Origin: Euonymus europaeus
Lineage: Eukaryota; Streptophyta; Magnoliopsida; Celastrales; Celastraceae
NCBI GenBank assembly: GCA_963580455.1
Contig: OY756972.1
Location: forward strand, 10,803,001 to 10,867,000
Direction: 5' to 3'
Length of the DNA: 64,000 bases
Made by a program: the position numbers and the translations under genes. Positions within the stretch are counted from its first letter, which is position 1; each line of letters starts with the position of its first letter. The notes below the pieces were generated by a model. The model was not told the DNA's origin, ran no database searches, and worked only from the letters and a program-made list of their open reading frames with translations. Shown one piece after another: positions 11,588 through 24,505 of the stretch.

Positions 11588-13092
11588 AACGGTTTCGTCC
11601 ATTTGTCATAGAAAGTAGGTGTTTTGGCATCGAAATAATCTATGAAGCTTATACTCTTAAAATTTGACATATAAGAACAATAAAAATTGTACACCGAGCA
11701 ACTTTGATGGTCCGAACTTGCTAAACTCTCTCTATGGAGGAGCTTTTAACGGTTTCGCCCATTTGTCATAGAATGTTGGTGTTTTGGCATCGAAATAATC
11801 TATGAAGCTTATACTCTTAAAATTTGACATATAAGAATAATAAAAATTGTACACCGAGCAACTTTCATGGTCTGAAGTTGCTCAACTCTCTCTATGTAGG
11901 AGCTTTTAACGGTTTTGTCCATTTGTCATAGAAAGTTGGTGTTTTGGCATTCAAATAATCAAGGAAACTTATACTCATAAAGTTTGACATATAAGAACAA
12001 TAAAAATTGTACACCAAGCAACTTTGCTTGTCCGAAGTTGCTCAACTCTCTCTATGGAGGAGGTTTTAACGGTTTGGTCCACCTGTCATAGAAAGTTGGT
12101 GTTTTAGAATCAAAATAATCTATGAAGCTTATACTCGTAAAATTTGACATAGAAGAACAATAAAAAGTCTATCCCGAGCAACTTTGATAGTCCGAAGTTG
12201 CTCAACTTTCTCTATGGAGGTGCTTTTAACGGTTTTCTCCATTTATCATAGAAAGTTGGTGTTTTGGCATCGAAATAATCTACGAAGCTTATACTCATAA
12301 AATTTGACATAATACAACAATAAAAAGTCTATCCCGAGCAACTTTGGTAGTCCGAAGTTGCTCAACTCTCTCGATGGAGGAGCTTTTAACGGTTTCACCT
12401 ATTTATCATAGAAAGTTGGTGTTTTGGCATCGAAATAATCTATGAAGCTTATACTCTTAAAATTTGACATATAAGAACAATAACAATTGTACACCGAGCA
12501 ACTTTCATGGTCTGAATTGCTCAACTCTCTCTATGTAGGAGCTTTTAACGGTTTTGTCCATTCGTCATAGAAAGTTGGTGTTTTGGCATTCAAATAATCA
12601 AGGAAAGTTATACTCATAAAGTTTGACATATAAGAACAATAAAAATTGTACACCAAGCAACTTTGATTGTCCGAAGTTGCTCAACTCTCTCTATGGAGGA
12701 GCTTTTAACGGTTTGGTCCATTTGTCATAGAAAGTTTGTGTTTTAGAATCAAAATAATCTATGAAGCTTATACTCGTAAAATTTGACATAGAAGAACAAT
12801 AAAAAGTCTATCTCGAGCAACTTTGATAGTCCGAAGTTGCTCAACTCTCTCTATGGAGGAGCTTTTAACGGGTTTCTCCATTTGTCATAGAAAGTTGGTG
12901 TTTTGGCATCGAAATAATCTACGAAGCTTATACTCTTAAAATTTGATATATAAGAACAATAAAAAGTGTACACCGAGCAACTTTGACTGTCCGAAGTTGC
13001 TCAACTCTCTCTCTGGAGGAGCTTTTAACGGTTTTATCCATTTGTCATAGAAAGTTGGTGTTTTGGCATCGAAATAATCTTGGAAGCTTGTA

Positions 13093-15160
13093 TTAATAAA
13101 ATTTTACATAGAAGAACAATAAAAAGTGTATATAGAGCAACTTTGAAGGTCCGAAGTTGCTCAACTCTCTCAATGCAGGAGATTTTAACGGTTTCGTCCA
13201 TTTGTCACATAAAGTTGGTGTTTTGGCATCGAAATAATCGATGAAGCTTATACTCACAAAATTTGACATATAAGAACAATAAAAAGTGTACACCGAGCAA
13301 CTTTGCTGGTCCGAAGTTGCTCAACTCTCTCTATGGAGGAGCTTTTAACGGTTTTGTCCATTTGTCATAAAAAGTTGGTGTTTTGGCATCGAAATAGTCT
13401 ATGAAGCTTATACTCATAAAATTTGACATATAAGAACAATAAAAAGTGTACACCGAGTAACTTTGATTGTCCGAAGTTGCTCAACTCTCTCAATGCAGGA
13501 GATTTTAACAGTTTAGTCCATTTGTCATAGAAAGTTGGTGTTTTGGAATCAAAATAATCTAGGAAGCTTATACTCGTAAAATTTGACATAGAAAAACAAT
13601 AAAAAGTCTATCCCGAGCAACTTTGATAATCCGAAGTTGCTCAACTCTCTCTATGGAGGAACTTTTAACGGGTTTCTCCATTTGTCATAGAAAGTTGGTG
13701 TTTTGGCATCGAAATAATCAATGAAGCTCAAACTCGTAAAATTTGACATATAAGAACAATAAAAATTGTACACAGAGCAACTTTGATGGTCCGAAGTTGC
13801 TCAACTCTCTCAATGCAGGAGATTTTAACGGTTTCGTGCATTTGTCATATAAAGTTGGTGTTTTGGTATCGAAATAATCTATGAAGCTTATATCCATAAA
13901 ATTTGACATATAAGAACAATAAAAAGTGTACACTGAGCAACTTTGATGGTCCGAAGTTGGTCAACTCTCTCTATGGAGGAGCTTTTAACGGTTTTGTCCG
14001 TTTGTCATACAAAGTTGGTGTTTTGGCATCGAAATAGTCTATGAAGCTTATACTCATAAAATTTGACATATAAGAACAATAAAAAGTGTACACCGAGCAA
14101 CTTTGATTTTCCGAAGTTGCTCAACTCTCTCTATGGAGAAGCTTTTAACGGTTTTATCCATTTGTCATAGAAAGTTGGTGTTTTGGCATCGAAATAATCT
14201 TGGAAGCTTGTATTAATAAAATTTTACATAGAAGAACAATAAAAAGTGTATATAGAGCAACTTTGAAGGTCCGAAGTTGCTCAACTCTCTCTATGGAGGA
14301 GCTTTTAACGGTTTTGTCCATTTGTCATAAAAAGTTGGTGTTTAGGCATCGAAATAGTCTATGAAGCTTATACTCATAAAATTTGACATATAAGAACAAT
14401 AAAAAGTATACACCGAGCAACTTTGATTGTCCGAAGTTGCTCCACTCTCTCAATGCAGGAGATTTTAACGGTTTAGTCCATTTGTCATAGAAAGTTGGTG
14501 TTTTGGAATCAAAATAATCTAGGAAGCTTATACTCGTAAAATTTGACATAGAAAAACAATAAAAAGTCTATCCCGAGCAACTTTGATAATCCGAAGTTGC
14601 TCAACTCTCTCTATGGAGGAACTTTTAACGGGTTTCTCCATTTGTCATAGAAAGTTGGTGTTTTGGCATCGAAATAATCAATAAAGCTCAAACTCGTAAA
14701 ATTTGACATATAAGAACAATAAAAATTGTACACAGAGCAACTTTGATGGTCCGAAGTTGCTCAACTCTCTCAATGCAGGAGATTTTAACGGTTTCGTGCA
14801 ATTGTCATATAAAGTTGGTGTTTTGGTATCGAAATAATCTATGAAGCTTATACCCATAAAATTTGACATATAAGAACAATAAAAAGTGTACACCGAGCAA
14901 CTTTGATGGTCCGAAGTTGGTCAACTCTCTCTATGGAGGAGCTTTTAACGGTTTTGTCCGTTTGTCATACAAAGTTGGTGTTTTGGCATCGAAATAGTCT
15001 ATGAAGCTTATACTCATAAAATTTGACATATAAGAACAATAAAAAGTGTACACCGAGCAACTTTGATTGTCCGAATTTGCTCAACTCTCTCTATGGAGAA
15101 GCTTTTAACGGTTTTATCCATTTGTCATAGAAAGTTGGTGTTTTGGCATCGAAATAATCT
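13093..15160 (+). repeat. 960-bp tandem higher-order repeat (6 monomers), 2 copies
   Basis: From about 13321 to 14200 the sequence repeats at 14281-15160 with an exact offset of 960. Shared variants are GAAATAGTCTATGAAGC, the CTTTGATAATCCG spacer, and TTGGTCAACTC in place of TTGCTCAACTC. The copies differ by scattered substitutions, so this duplication is a little older than the 2238-bp one. The flanking monomer at 13093 belongs to the TATTAATAAAATTTTACAT subtype. Confidence 0.8.
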
Positions 15161-15246
15161 ATCAAGCTTATACTCATAAAATTTGACATATAAAAACAAT
15201 AAAAATTGTACACCGAGCAACTTTGATGGTCCGAAGTTGCTCAACT

Positions 15247-15445
15247 TTGAAGGGTGTGAGAGCACTACGACCAAGCTGATCAGCTTGGTGGTAGTGCTCT
15301 CTACGCTTTCGCCTCTCTTATCACGAGGGCGAGGGTTCGAGGCATGGAGGCGGCTTCGCGCTGCAATAAAGCCGTGCGGGCCCCAGGGCCCAGAGCGGAC
15401 AATACCTCCATGGTGTGCACCAAGCCCAGGTTTGTGCATCATCAT
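15247..15445 (+). mobile_element. SINE-like tRNA-related insert, copy 3
   Basis: 199 bp, same junctions as the other copies. It lies 3858 bp after copy 2, which is 23 monomers minus 1 bp plus the insertion. It has TTATCACGAGG, GGGCCCCAGGGCCC and CCATGGTGTG; copies 3 and 4 look nearest to a consensus. Confidence 0.55.
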
Positions 15446-17185
15446 AACGGTTTCGTCCATTTGTCATAGAAAGTAGGTGTTTTGGCATCGAAATAATCTA
15501 TGAAGCTTATACTCTTAAAATTTGACATATAAGAACAATAAAAATTGTACACCGAGCAACTTTGATGGTCCGAACTTGCTAAACTCTCTCTATGTAGGAG
15601 CTTTTAACGGTTTCGCCCATTTGTCATAGAATGTTGGTGTTTTGGCATCAAAATAATCTATGAAGCTTATACTCTTAAAATTTGACATATAAGAATAATA
15701 AAAATTGTACACCGAGCAACTTTCATGGTCTGAAGTTGCTCAACTCTCTCTATGTAGGAGCTTTTAACGGTTTTGTCCATTTGTCATAGAAAGTTGGTGT
15801 TTTGGCATTCAAATAATCAAGGAAACTTATACTCATAAAGTTTGACATATAAGAACAATAAAAATTGTACACCAAGCAACTTTGCTTGTCCGAAGTTGCT
15901 CAACTCTCTCTATGGAGGAGGTTTTAACGGTTTGGTCCACCTGTCATAGAAAGTTGGTGTTTTAGAATCAAAATAATCTATGAAGCTTATACTCGTAAAA
16001 TTTGACATAGAAGAACAATAAAAAGTCTATCCCGAGCAACTTTGATTGTCCGAAGTTGCTCAACTTTCTCTATGGAGGTACTTTTAACGGTTTTCTCCAT
16101 TTATCATAGAAAGTTGGTGTTTTGGCATCGAAATAATCTACGAAGCTTATACTCATAAAATTTGACATAATACAACAATAAAAAGTCTATCCCGAGCAAC
16201 TTTGGTAGTCCGAAGTTGCTCAACTCTCTCTATGGAGGAGCTTTTAACAGTTTCGCGTATTTATCATAGAAAGTTGGTGTTTTGGCATCGAAATAATCTA
16301 TGAAGCTTATACTCTTAAAATTTGACATATAAGAACAATAACAATTGTACACCGAGCAACTTTCATGGTCTGAAGTTGCTCAACTCTCTCTATATAGGAG
16401 CTTTTAACGGTTTTGTCCATTTGTCATAGAAAGTTGGTGTTTTGGCATTCAAATAATCAAGGAAACTTATACTCATAAAGTTTGACATATAAGAACAATA
16501 AAAATTGTACACCGAGCGACTTTCATGGTCTGAAGTTGCTTAACTCTGTCTATGTAGGAGCTTTTAACGGTTTCGTCCATTTGTCATAGAAAGTTAGTGT
16601 TTTGGCATTGAAATAAGTCATGAAGCGTATACTGAAATTTTTTGACATATAAGAACAATAAAAATTGTACACCGAGCAACTTTGATGGTTCGAAGTTGCT
16701 CAACTCTCTCTATGGAGGAGCTTTTAACGGTTTTATCCATTTGTCATAGAAAGTTGGTGTTTTGGCATCGAAATAATCTTGGAAGCTTGTATTAATAAAA
16801 TTTTACATAGAAGAACAATAAAAAGTGTATATTTAGCAACTTTGAAGGTCCGAAGTTGCTCAACTCTTTTTATGGAGGAGCTTTTAACGGTTTTGTCCAT
16901 TTGTCATAGAAAGTTGGTGTTTTGGCATCGAAATAATTTATGAAGCTTATACTCATAGAATTCAACATATAAGAACAATAGAAAGTGTACACTGAGCAAC
17001 TTTGATAGTCCAAAGTTGCTCAACTCTCTCTATGTAGGAGCTTTTAACGGTTTTGTCCATTTGTCATAGAAAGTTGGTGTTTTGGCATCCAAATAATCTA
17101 GGAAACTTATACTCATAAAATTTGACATATAAAAACAATAAAAATTGTACACCGAGCAACTTTGATGGTCCGAAGTTGCTCAACT

Positions 17186-17384
17186 TTGAAGGGTGTGAGA
17201 GCACTACGACCAAGCTGATCAGCTTGGTGGTAGTGCTCTCTACGCTTTCGCCTCTCTTATCACGAGGGCGAGGGTTCGAGGCATGGAGGCGGCTTCGCGC
17301 TGCAATAAAGCCGTGCGGGCTCCAGGGCCCAGAGCGGACAATACCTCCATGGTGTGCACCAAGCCCAGGTTTGTGCATCATCAT
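17186..17384 (+). mobile_element. SINE-like tRNA-related insert, copy 4
   Basis: 199 bp, same junctions. It lies 1939 bp after copy 3, which is exactly 11 monomers of 160 bp plus the net 179-bp insertion. It differs from copy 3 by GGGCTCCAGG in place of GGGCCCCAGG. The satellite downstream closely follows that of copy 3 until a 65-bp deletion near 17540. Confidence 0.55.
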
Positions 17385-17535
17385 AACGGTTTCGTCCATT
17401 TGTCATAGAAAGTAGGTGTTTTGGCATCGAAATAATCTATGAAGCTTATACTCTTAAAATTTGACATATAAGAACAATAAAAATTGTACACCGAGCAACT
17501 TTGATGGTCCGAACTTGCTAAACTCTCTCTATGTA

Positions 17536-17545
17536 GGAGCTTATA
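17536..17545. other. 65-bp deletion junction in a satellite monomer
   Basis: The sequence GTAGGAGCTTATACTCTT joins the GGAGCTT of one part of a monomer directly to the AAGCTTATACTC part. In the homologous monomer after copy 3, these two AGCTT words lie at 15599-15603 and 15664-15668. The lost piece is therefore 65 bp, with AGCTT shared at the join. The loss matches the insert spacing: copies 3 to 4 are 1939 bp apart and copies 4 to 5 are 1874 bp apart. Confidence 0.9.
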
Positions 17546-19059
17546 CTCTTAAAATTTGACATATAAGAATAATAAAAATTGTACACCGAGCAACTTTCAT
17601 GGTCTGAAGTTGCTCAACTCTCTCTATGTAGGAGCTTTTAACGGTTTTGTCCATTTGTCATAGAAAGTTGGTGTTTTGGCATTCAAATAATCAAGGAAAC
17701 TTATACTCATAAAGTTTGACATATAAGAACAATAAAAATTGTACACCAAGCAACTTTGCTTGTCCGAAGTTGCTCAACTCTCTCTATGGAGGAGGTTTTA
17801 ACGGTTTGGTCCACCTGTCATAGAAAGTTGGTGTTTTCGAATCAAAATAATCTATGAAGCTTATACTCGTAAAATTTGACATAGAAGAACAATAAAAAGT
17901 CTTTCCCGAGCAACTTTGATAGTCCGAAGTTGCTCAACTTTCTCTATGGAGGTGCTTTTAACGGTTTTCTCCATTTATCATAGAAAGTTGGTGTTTTGGC
18001 ATCGAAATAATCTACGAAGCTTATACTCATAAAATTTGACATAATACAACAATAAAAAGTCTATCCCGAGCAACTTTGGTAGTCCGAAGTTGCTCAACTC
18101 TCTCTATGGAGGAGCTTTTAACGGTTTCGCCTATTTATCATAGAAAGTTGGTGTTTTGGCATCGAAATAATCTATGAAGCTTATACTCTTAAAATTTGAC
18201 ATATAAGAACAATAACAATTGTACACCGAGCAACTTTCATGGTCTGAAGTTGCTCAACTCTCTCAATATAGGAGCTTTTAACGGTTTTGTCCATTTGTCA
18301 TAGAAAGTTGGTGTTTTGGCATTCAAATAATCAAGGAAACTTATACTCATAAAGTTTGACATATAAGAACAATAAAAATTGTACACCGAGCGACTTTCAT
18401 GGTCTGAAGTTGCTTAACTCTCTCTATGTAGGAGCTTTTAACGGTTTCGTCCATTTGTCATAGAAAGTTAGTGTTTTGGCATTGAAATAAGCAATGAAGC
18501 GTATACTGAAAATTTTTGACATATAAGAACAATAAAAATTGTACACCGAGCAACTTTGATGGTTCGAAGTTGCTCAACTCTCTCTATGGAGGAGCTTTTA
18601 ACGGTTTTATCCATTTGTCATAGAAAGTTGGTGTTTTGGCATCGAAATAATCTTGGAAGCTTGTATTAATAAAATTTTACATAGAAGAACAATAAAAAGT
18701 GTATATTTAGCAACTTTGAAGGTACGAAGTTGCTCAACTCTTTTTACGGAGGAGCTTTTAACGGTTTTGTCCATTTGTCATAGAAAGTTGGTGTTTTGGC
18801 ATCGAAATAATTTATGAAGCTTATACTCATAGAATTCAACATATAAGAACAATAGAAAGTGTACACTGAGCAACTTTGATAGTCCAAAGTTGCTCAACTC
18901 TCTCTATGTAGGAGCTTTTAACGGTTTTGTCCATTTGTCATAGAAAGTTGGTGTTTTGGCATCCAAATAATCTAGGAAACTTATACTCATAAAATTTGAC
19001 ATATAAAAACAATAAAAATTGTACACCGAGCAACTTTGATGGTCCGAAGTTGCTCAACT

Positions 19060-19258
19060 TTGAAGGGTGTGAGAGCACTACGACCAAGCTGATCAGCTTG
19101 GTGCTAGTGCTCTCTACGCTTTCGCCTCTCTTATCACGAGGGCGAGGGTTCGAGGCATGGAGGCGGCTTCGCGCTGCAATAAAGCCGTGCGGGCCCCAGG
19201 GCCCAGAGCGGACAATACCTCCATGGTGTGCACCAAGCCCAGGTTTGTGCATCATCAT
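19060..19258 (+). mobile_element. SINE-like tRNA-related insert, copy 5
   Basis: 199 bp, same junctions, 1874 bp after copy 4. It is distinguished by GGTGCTAGTGCTC in the right arm of the palindrome. No further insert is seen to the right, including in block B after the retroelement. The amplification is therefore confined to about 9.6-19.3 kb. Confidence 0.55.
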
Positions 19259-19620
19259 AACGGTTTCGTCCATTTGTCATAAAAAGTAGGTGATTTGGCA
19301 TCGAAATAATCTATGAAGCTTATACTCTTAAAATTTGACATATAAGAACAACAAAAATTGTACACCGAGCAACTTTGATGGTCCGAACTTGCTAAACTCT
19401 CTCTATGGAGGAGCTTTTAACGGTTTCGCCCATTTGTCATAGAATGTTGGTGTTTTGGCATCGAAATAATCTTGGAAGCTTGTATTAATAAAATTTTACA
19501 TAGAAGAACAATAAAAAGTGTACATAGAGCAACTTTGATGGTCCGAAGTTTCTCAACTCTTTTTATGGAGGAGCTTTTAACGGTTTTGTCCATTTGTCAT
19601 AGAAAGTTGGTGTTTTGGCA

Positions 19621-20950
19621 TCGAAATAATCTATGAAGCTTATACTCATAAAATTTGACATAATACAACAATAAAAAGTCTATCCCAAGCAACTTTGGTA
19701 GTCCGAAGTTGCTCAACTCTCTCTATGGAGGAGCTTTTAACGGTTTCGCCTATTTATCATAGAAAGTTGGTGTTTTGGCATCGAAATAATCTATGAAGCT
19801 TATACTCTTAAAATTTGACATATAAGAACAATAACAATTGTACACCGAGCAACTTTCATGGTTTGAAGTTGCTCAACTCTCTCTATGTAGGAGCTTTTAA
19901 CGGTTTTGTCCATTTGTCATAGAAAGTTGTTGTTTTGGCATCGAAATAATCTATGAAGCTTATACTCATAAAAATTGACATAATACAACAATAAAAAGTC
20001 TATCCCGAGCAACTTTGGTAGTCCGAAGTTGCTCAACTCTCTCTATGGAGGAGCTTTTAACGGTTTCGCCTATTTATCATAGAAAGTTGGTGTTTCGGTA
20101 TCGAAATAATCTATGAAGCTTATACTCGTAAAATTTGACATAGAAGAACAATAAAAAGTCTATCCCGAGCAACTTTGATAGTCCGAAGTTGCTCAACTTT
20201 CTCTATGGAGGTGCTTTTAACGGTTTTCTCCATTTATCATAGAAAGTTGGTGTTTTGGCATCGAAATAATCTACGAAGCTTATACTCATAAAATTTGACA
20301 TAATACAACAATAAAAAGTCTATCCCGAGCAACTTTGGTAGTCCGAAGTTGCTCAACTCTCTCGATGGAGGAGCTTTTAACGGTTTCGCCTATTTATCAT
20401 AGAAAGTTGGTGTTTTGGCATCGAAATAATCTATGAAGCTTATACTCTTAAAATTTGACATATAAGAACAATAACAATTGTACACCGAGCAACTTTCATG
20501 GTTTGAAGTTGCTCAACTCTCTCTATGTAGGAGCTTTTAACGGTTTTGTCCATTTGTCATAGAAAGTTGTTGTTTTGGCATCGAAATAATCTATGAAGCT
20601 TATACTCATAAAAATTGACATAATACAACAATAAAAAGTCTATCCCGAGCAACTTTGGTAGTCCGAAGTTGTTCAACTCTCTCTATGGAGGAGCTTTTAA
20701 CGGTTTCGCCTATTTATCATAGAAAGTTGGTGTTTCGGTATCGAAATAATCTATGAAGCTTATACTCGTAAAATTTGACATAGAAGAACAATAAAAAGTC
20801 TATCCCGAGCAACTTTGATAGTCCGAAGTTGCTCAACTTTCTCTATGGAGGTGCTTTTAACGGTTTTCTCCATTTATCATAGAAAGTTGGTGTTTTGGCA
20901 TCGAAATAATCTACGAAGCTTATACTCATAAAATTTGACATAATACAACA
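19621..20950 (+). repeat. 640-bp tandem higher-order repeat (4 monomers), 2 copies
   Basis: About 19621-20260 repeats at 20261-20900 with an exact offset of 640. Shared variants include AGAAAGTTGTTGTTTTGG, GTTTGAAGTTGC and GTGTTTCGGTATCG. The third unit starts but is cut at about 20959 by a deletion junction. Confidence 0.85.
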
Positions 20951-20954
20951 ATAA

Positions 20955-20963
20955 AAAGTTGGT
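20955..20963. other. Satellite deletion junction of about 88 bp
   Basis: AACAATAAAAAGT is joined directly to TGGTGTTTTGGCATTC, skipping the dyad and the CT-rich and GTCCATTTG parts of the monomer. The shared word AAAGT is present at both normal breakpoints (AATAAAAAGT and ATAGAAAGT). By comparison with an intact neighbour about 88 bp are missing. The simplest reading is a microhomology-mediated or slippage deletion. Confidence 0.8.
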
Positions 20964-23900
20964 GTTTTGGCATTCAAATAATCAAGGAAACTTATACTCA
21001 TAAAGTTTGACATATAAGAACAATAAAAATTGTACACCAAGCAACTTTGATTGTCCGAAGTTGCTCAACTCTCTCTATGGAGGAGCTTTTAACGGTTTGG
21101 TCCATTTGTCATAGAAAGTTTGTGTTTTAGAATCAAAATAATCTATGAAGCTTATACTCGTAAAATTTGACATAGAAGAACAATAAAAAGTCTATCCCGA
21201 GCAACTTTGATAGTCCGAAGTTGCTCAACTCTCTATATGGAGGTGCTTTTAACGGTTTTCTCCATTTATCATAGAAAGTAGGTGTTTTGACATCGAAATA
21301 ATCTACGAAGCTTATACTCGTAAAATTTGACATAATACAACAATAAAAAGTATATCCCGAGCAACTTTGGTAGTCCGAAGTTGCTCAACTCTCTCAATGC
21401 AGGAGATTTTAACGGTTCAGTCCATTTGTCATAGAAAGTTGGTGTTTTGGAATCAAAATAATCTAGGAAGCTTATACTCGTAAAATTTGACATAGAAAAA
21501 CAATAAAAAGTCTATCCCGAGCAACTTTGGTAGTCCGAAGTTGCTCAACTCTCTCTATGGAGGAACTTTTAACGGTTTGGTCCATGTGTCATAGAAAGTT
21601 GGTGTTTTAGAATCAAAATAATCTATGAAGCTTATACTCGTAAAATTTGACATAGAAGAACAATAAAAAGTCTATCCCGAGCAACTTTGATGTCCGAAGT
21701 TGCTCAACTCTCTATATGGAGGTGCTTTTAACGGTTTTCTCCATTTATCATAGAAAGTTGGTGTTTTGGCATCGAAATAATCTACGAAGCTTATACTCGT
21801 AAAATTTGACATAATACAGCAATAAAAAGTCTATCCCGAGCAACTTTAGTAGTCCGAAGTTGCTCAACTCTCTCTATGGAGGAGCTTTAAAGGTTTCGCC
21901 CATTTGTCATAGAAAGTTTGTGTTTTGGCATCGAAATAATCTATGAAGCTTATACTCTTAAAATTTGACATATAAGAACAATAGAAATTGTACACCGAGC
22001 AACTTTCATGGTCCGAAGTTGCTCAACTCTCTCTATGGAGGAGCTTTTAACGGTTTTGTCCATTTGTCATAAAAAGTTGGTGTTTTGGCATCGAAATAAT
22101 CTATGAAGCTTATACTCTTAAAATTTGACATAGAAGAACAATAAAAAGTCTATCTCGAGCAACTTTGAAAGTCCGAAGTTGCTCAACTCTCTCTATGGAG
22201 GAGCTTTTAACGGGTTTCTCCATTTGTCATAGAAAGTTGGTGTTTTGTCATCGAAATAATCTACGAAGCTTATACTCTTAAATTTTGACATATAAGAACA
22301 ATAAAAATTGTACACCGAGCAACTTTGATGGTCCGAAGTTGCTAAACTCTCTCAATGCAGGAGATTTTAACGGTTTCGTCCATTTGTCATATAAAGTTGG
22401 TGTTTTGGCATCGAAATAATCTATGAAGCTTATACTCATAAAATTTGACATATATGAACAATAAAAAGTGTACACCAAGCAACTTTGATGGTCCGAAGTT
22501 TCTCAACTCTCTCTATGGAGGAGCTTTTAACGTTTTTGTCCATTTGTCATAAAAAGTTGGTGTTTTGGCATCGAAATAGTCTACGAAGCTTATACTCATA
22601 AAATTTGACATATAAGAACAATAAAAAGTGTACACCGAGCAACTTTGATTGTCCGAAGTTGCTCAATTCTCTCAATGCAAGAGATTTTAACGGTTCAGTC
22701 CAATTGTCATAGAAAGTTGGTGTTTTGGAATCAAAATAATCTAGGAAGCTTATACACGTAAAATTTGACATAGAAAAACAATAAAATGTCTATCCCGAGC
22801 AACTTTGATAATCCGAAGTTGCTCAACTTTCTCTATGGAGGAACTTTTAACGGGTTTGTCAATTTGTCATAGAAAGTTGGTGTTTTGGCATCGAAATAAT
22901 CAATGAAGCTTAAACTCGTAAAATTTGACATATAAGAACAATAAAAATTATACACAGAGCAACTTTGATGGTCCGAAGTTGCTCAACTCTCTCTATAGAA
23001 GAGCTTTCAACGGTTTCATCCATTTGTCATATAAAGTTGGTGTTTTGGCATCGAAATAATCTATGAAGCTTATACTCCTAAAATTTGACATATAAGAACA
23101 ATAAAAAATGTACACCGAGCAACTTTGATGGTCCGAAGTTGCTCAACTCTCTCTATGTAGGAGCTTTTAACGGTTTTGTCCGTTTGTCATAAAAAGTTGG
23201 TGTTTTGGCATCGAAATAGTCTATGAAGCTTATACTCATAAAATTTGACATATAAGAACAATAAAAATTGTACACCGAGCAACTTTGATGGTCCGAAGTT
23301 GTTCAACTCTCTCAATGCAGGAGATTTTAACGGTTTCGTCCATTTGTCATAGAAAGTTGGTGTTTTGGCATCGAAATAATCTATGAAGCTTATACTCAAA
23401 AAATTTGACATATAAGAACAATAAAAAGTGTACACAGAGCAACTTTGATGGTGCGAAGTTGATCAACTCTCTCTATGGAAGAGCTTTTAACGATTTCGTC
23501 TATTTGTCATAGAAAGTTGTTGTTTTGGCATTGAAATAATCTAGGAAACTAATACTCGTAAAAGTTCACATAGAAGAACAATAAAAAGTCTATCCCGAGC
23601 AACTTTGATGGTCCGAAGTTGCTCAACTCTCTCTATGGAGGAGCATTTAACGGTTTTGTCCATTTGTCATAGAAAGTTGGTGTTTTGGCATCGAAATAAT
23701 CTATGAAGCTTATACTCTTAAAATTTGACATATAAGAACAATAAAAATTGTACACCGATCAACTTTCATGGTCCGAAGTTGCTCAACTTTTTCTATGGAG
23801 GAGCTTTTAACGGTTTTGTCCATTTGTCAAAGAAAGTTGGTGTTTTGTCATCGAAATAATCAATGAAGCTTATACTCGTAAAATTTGACATATAAGAACA

Positions 23901-24505
23901 ATAAAAATTGTATAATGAGCAACTTTGATGGTCCGAAGTTGCTCAACTCTCTCTATGGAGGAGCTTTTAACGGTTTTGTCCATTTGTCATAGAAAGTTGG
24001 TGTTTTGGCATCGAAATAATTTGGGAAGCTTATACTCTTAAAATTTGATATATAACAACAATAAAAATTGTACACCGAGCAACTTTCATGGTTCGAAGTT
24101 GCTCAACTCTCTCTATGGAGGAGCTTTTAACGGTTTTGTCCATTTGTCATAGAAAGTTGGTGTTTTGGCATCGAAATAATCTGGGAAGCTTATACTGATA
24201 AAATTTGACATATAAGAACAATAAAAAGTGTACACCGAGAAACTATGATGGTCCGAAGTTGCTCAACTCTCTCTATGGAGGAGCTTTTAACGGTTTTGTC
24301 TATTTGTCATAAAAAGTTGGTGTTTTGGCATCGAAATAGTCTATGAAGCTTATACTCATAAAATTTGACATATAAGAACAATAAAAAGTGTACACCGAGC
24401 AACTTCGATTGTCCGAAGTTGCTCAACTCTCTCTATGGAGGAGCTTTTAACGGTTTTGTCCATTTGTCATAGAAAGTTGGTGTTTTGGCATCGAAATAAT
24501 CTATG

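Noticed and set aside
9507..19289. Open frames of 76-111 codons on both strands across the SINE-like inserts
   Set aside because: They are open because the GC-rich insert lacks stop codons, and they join insert to satellite sequence. They recur only because the insert is amplified.
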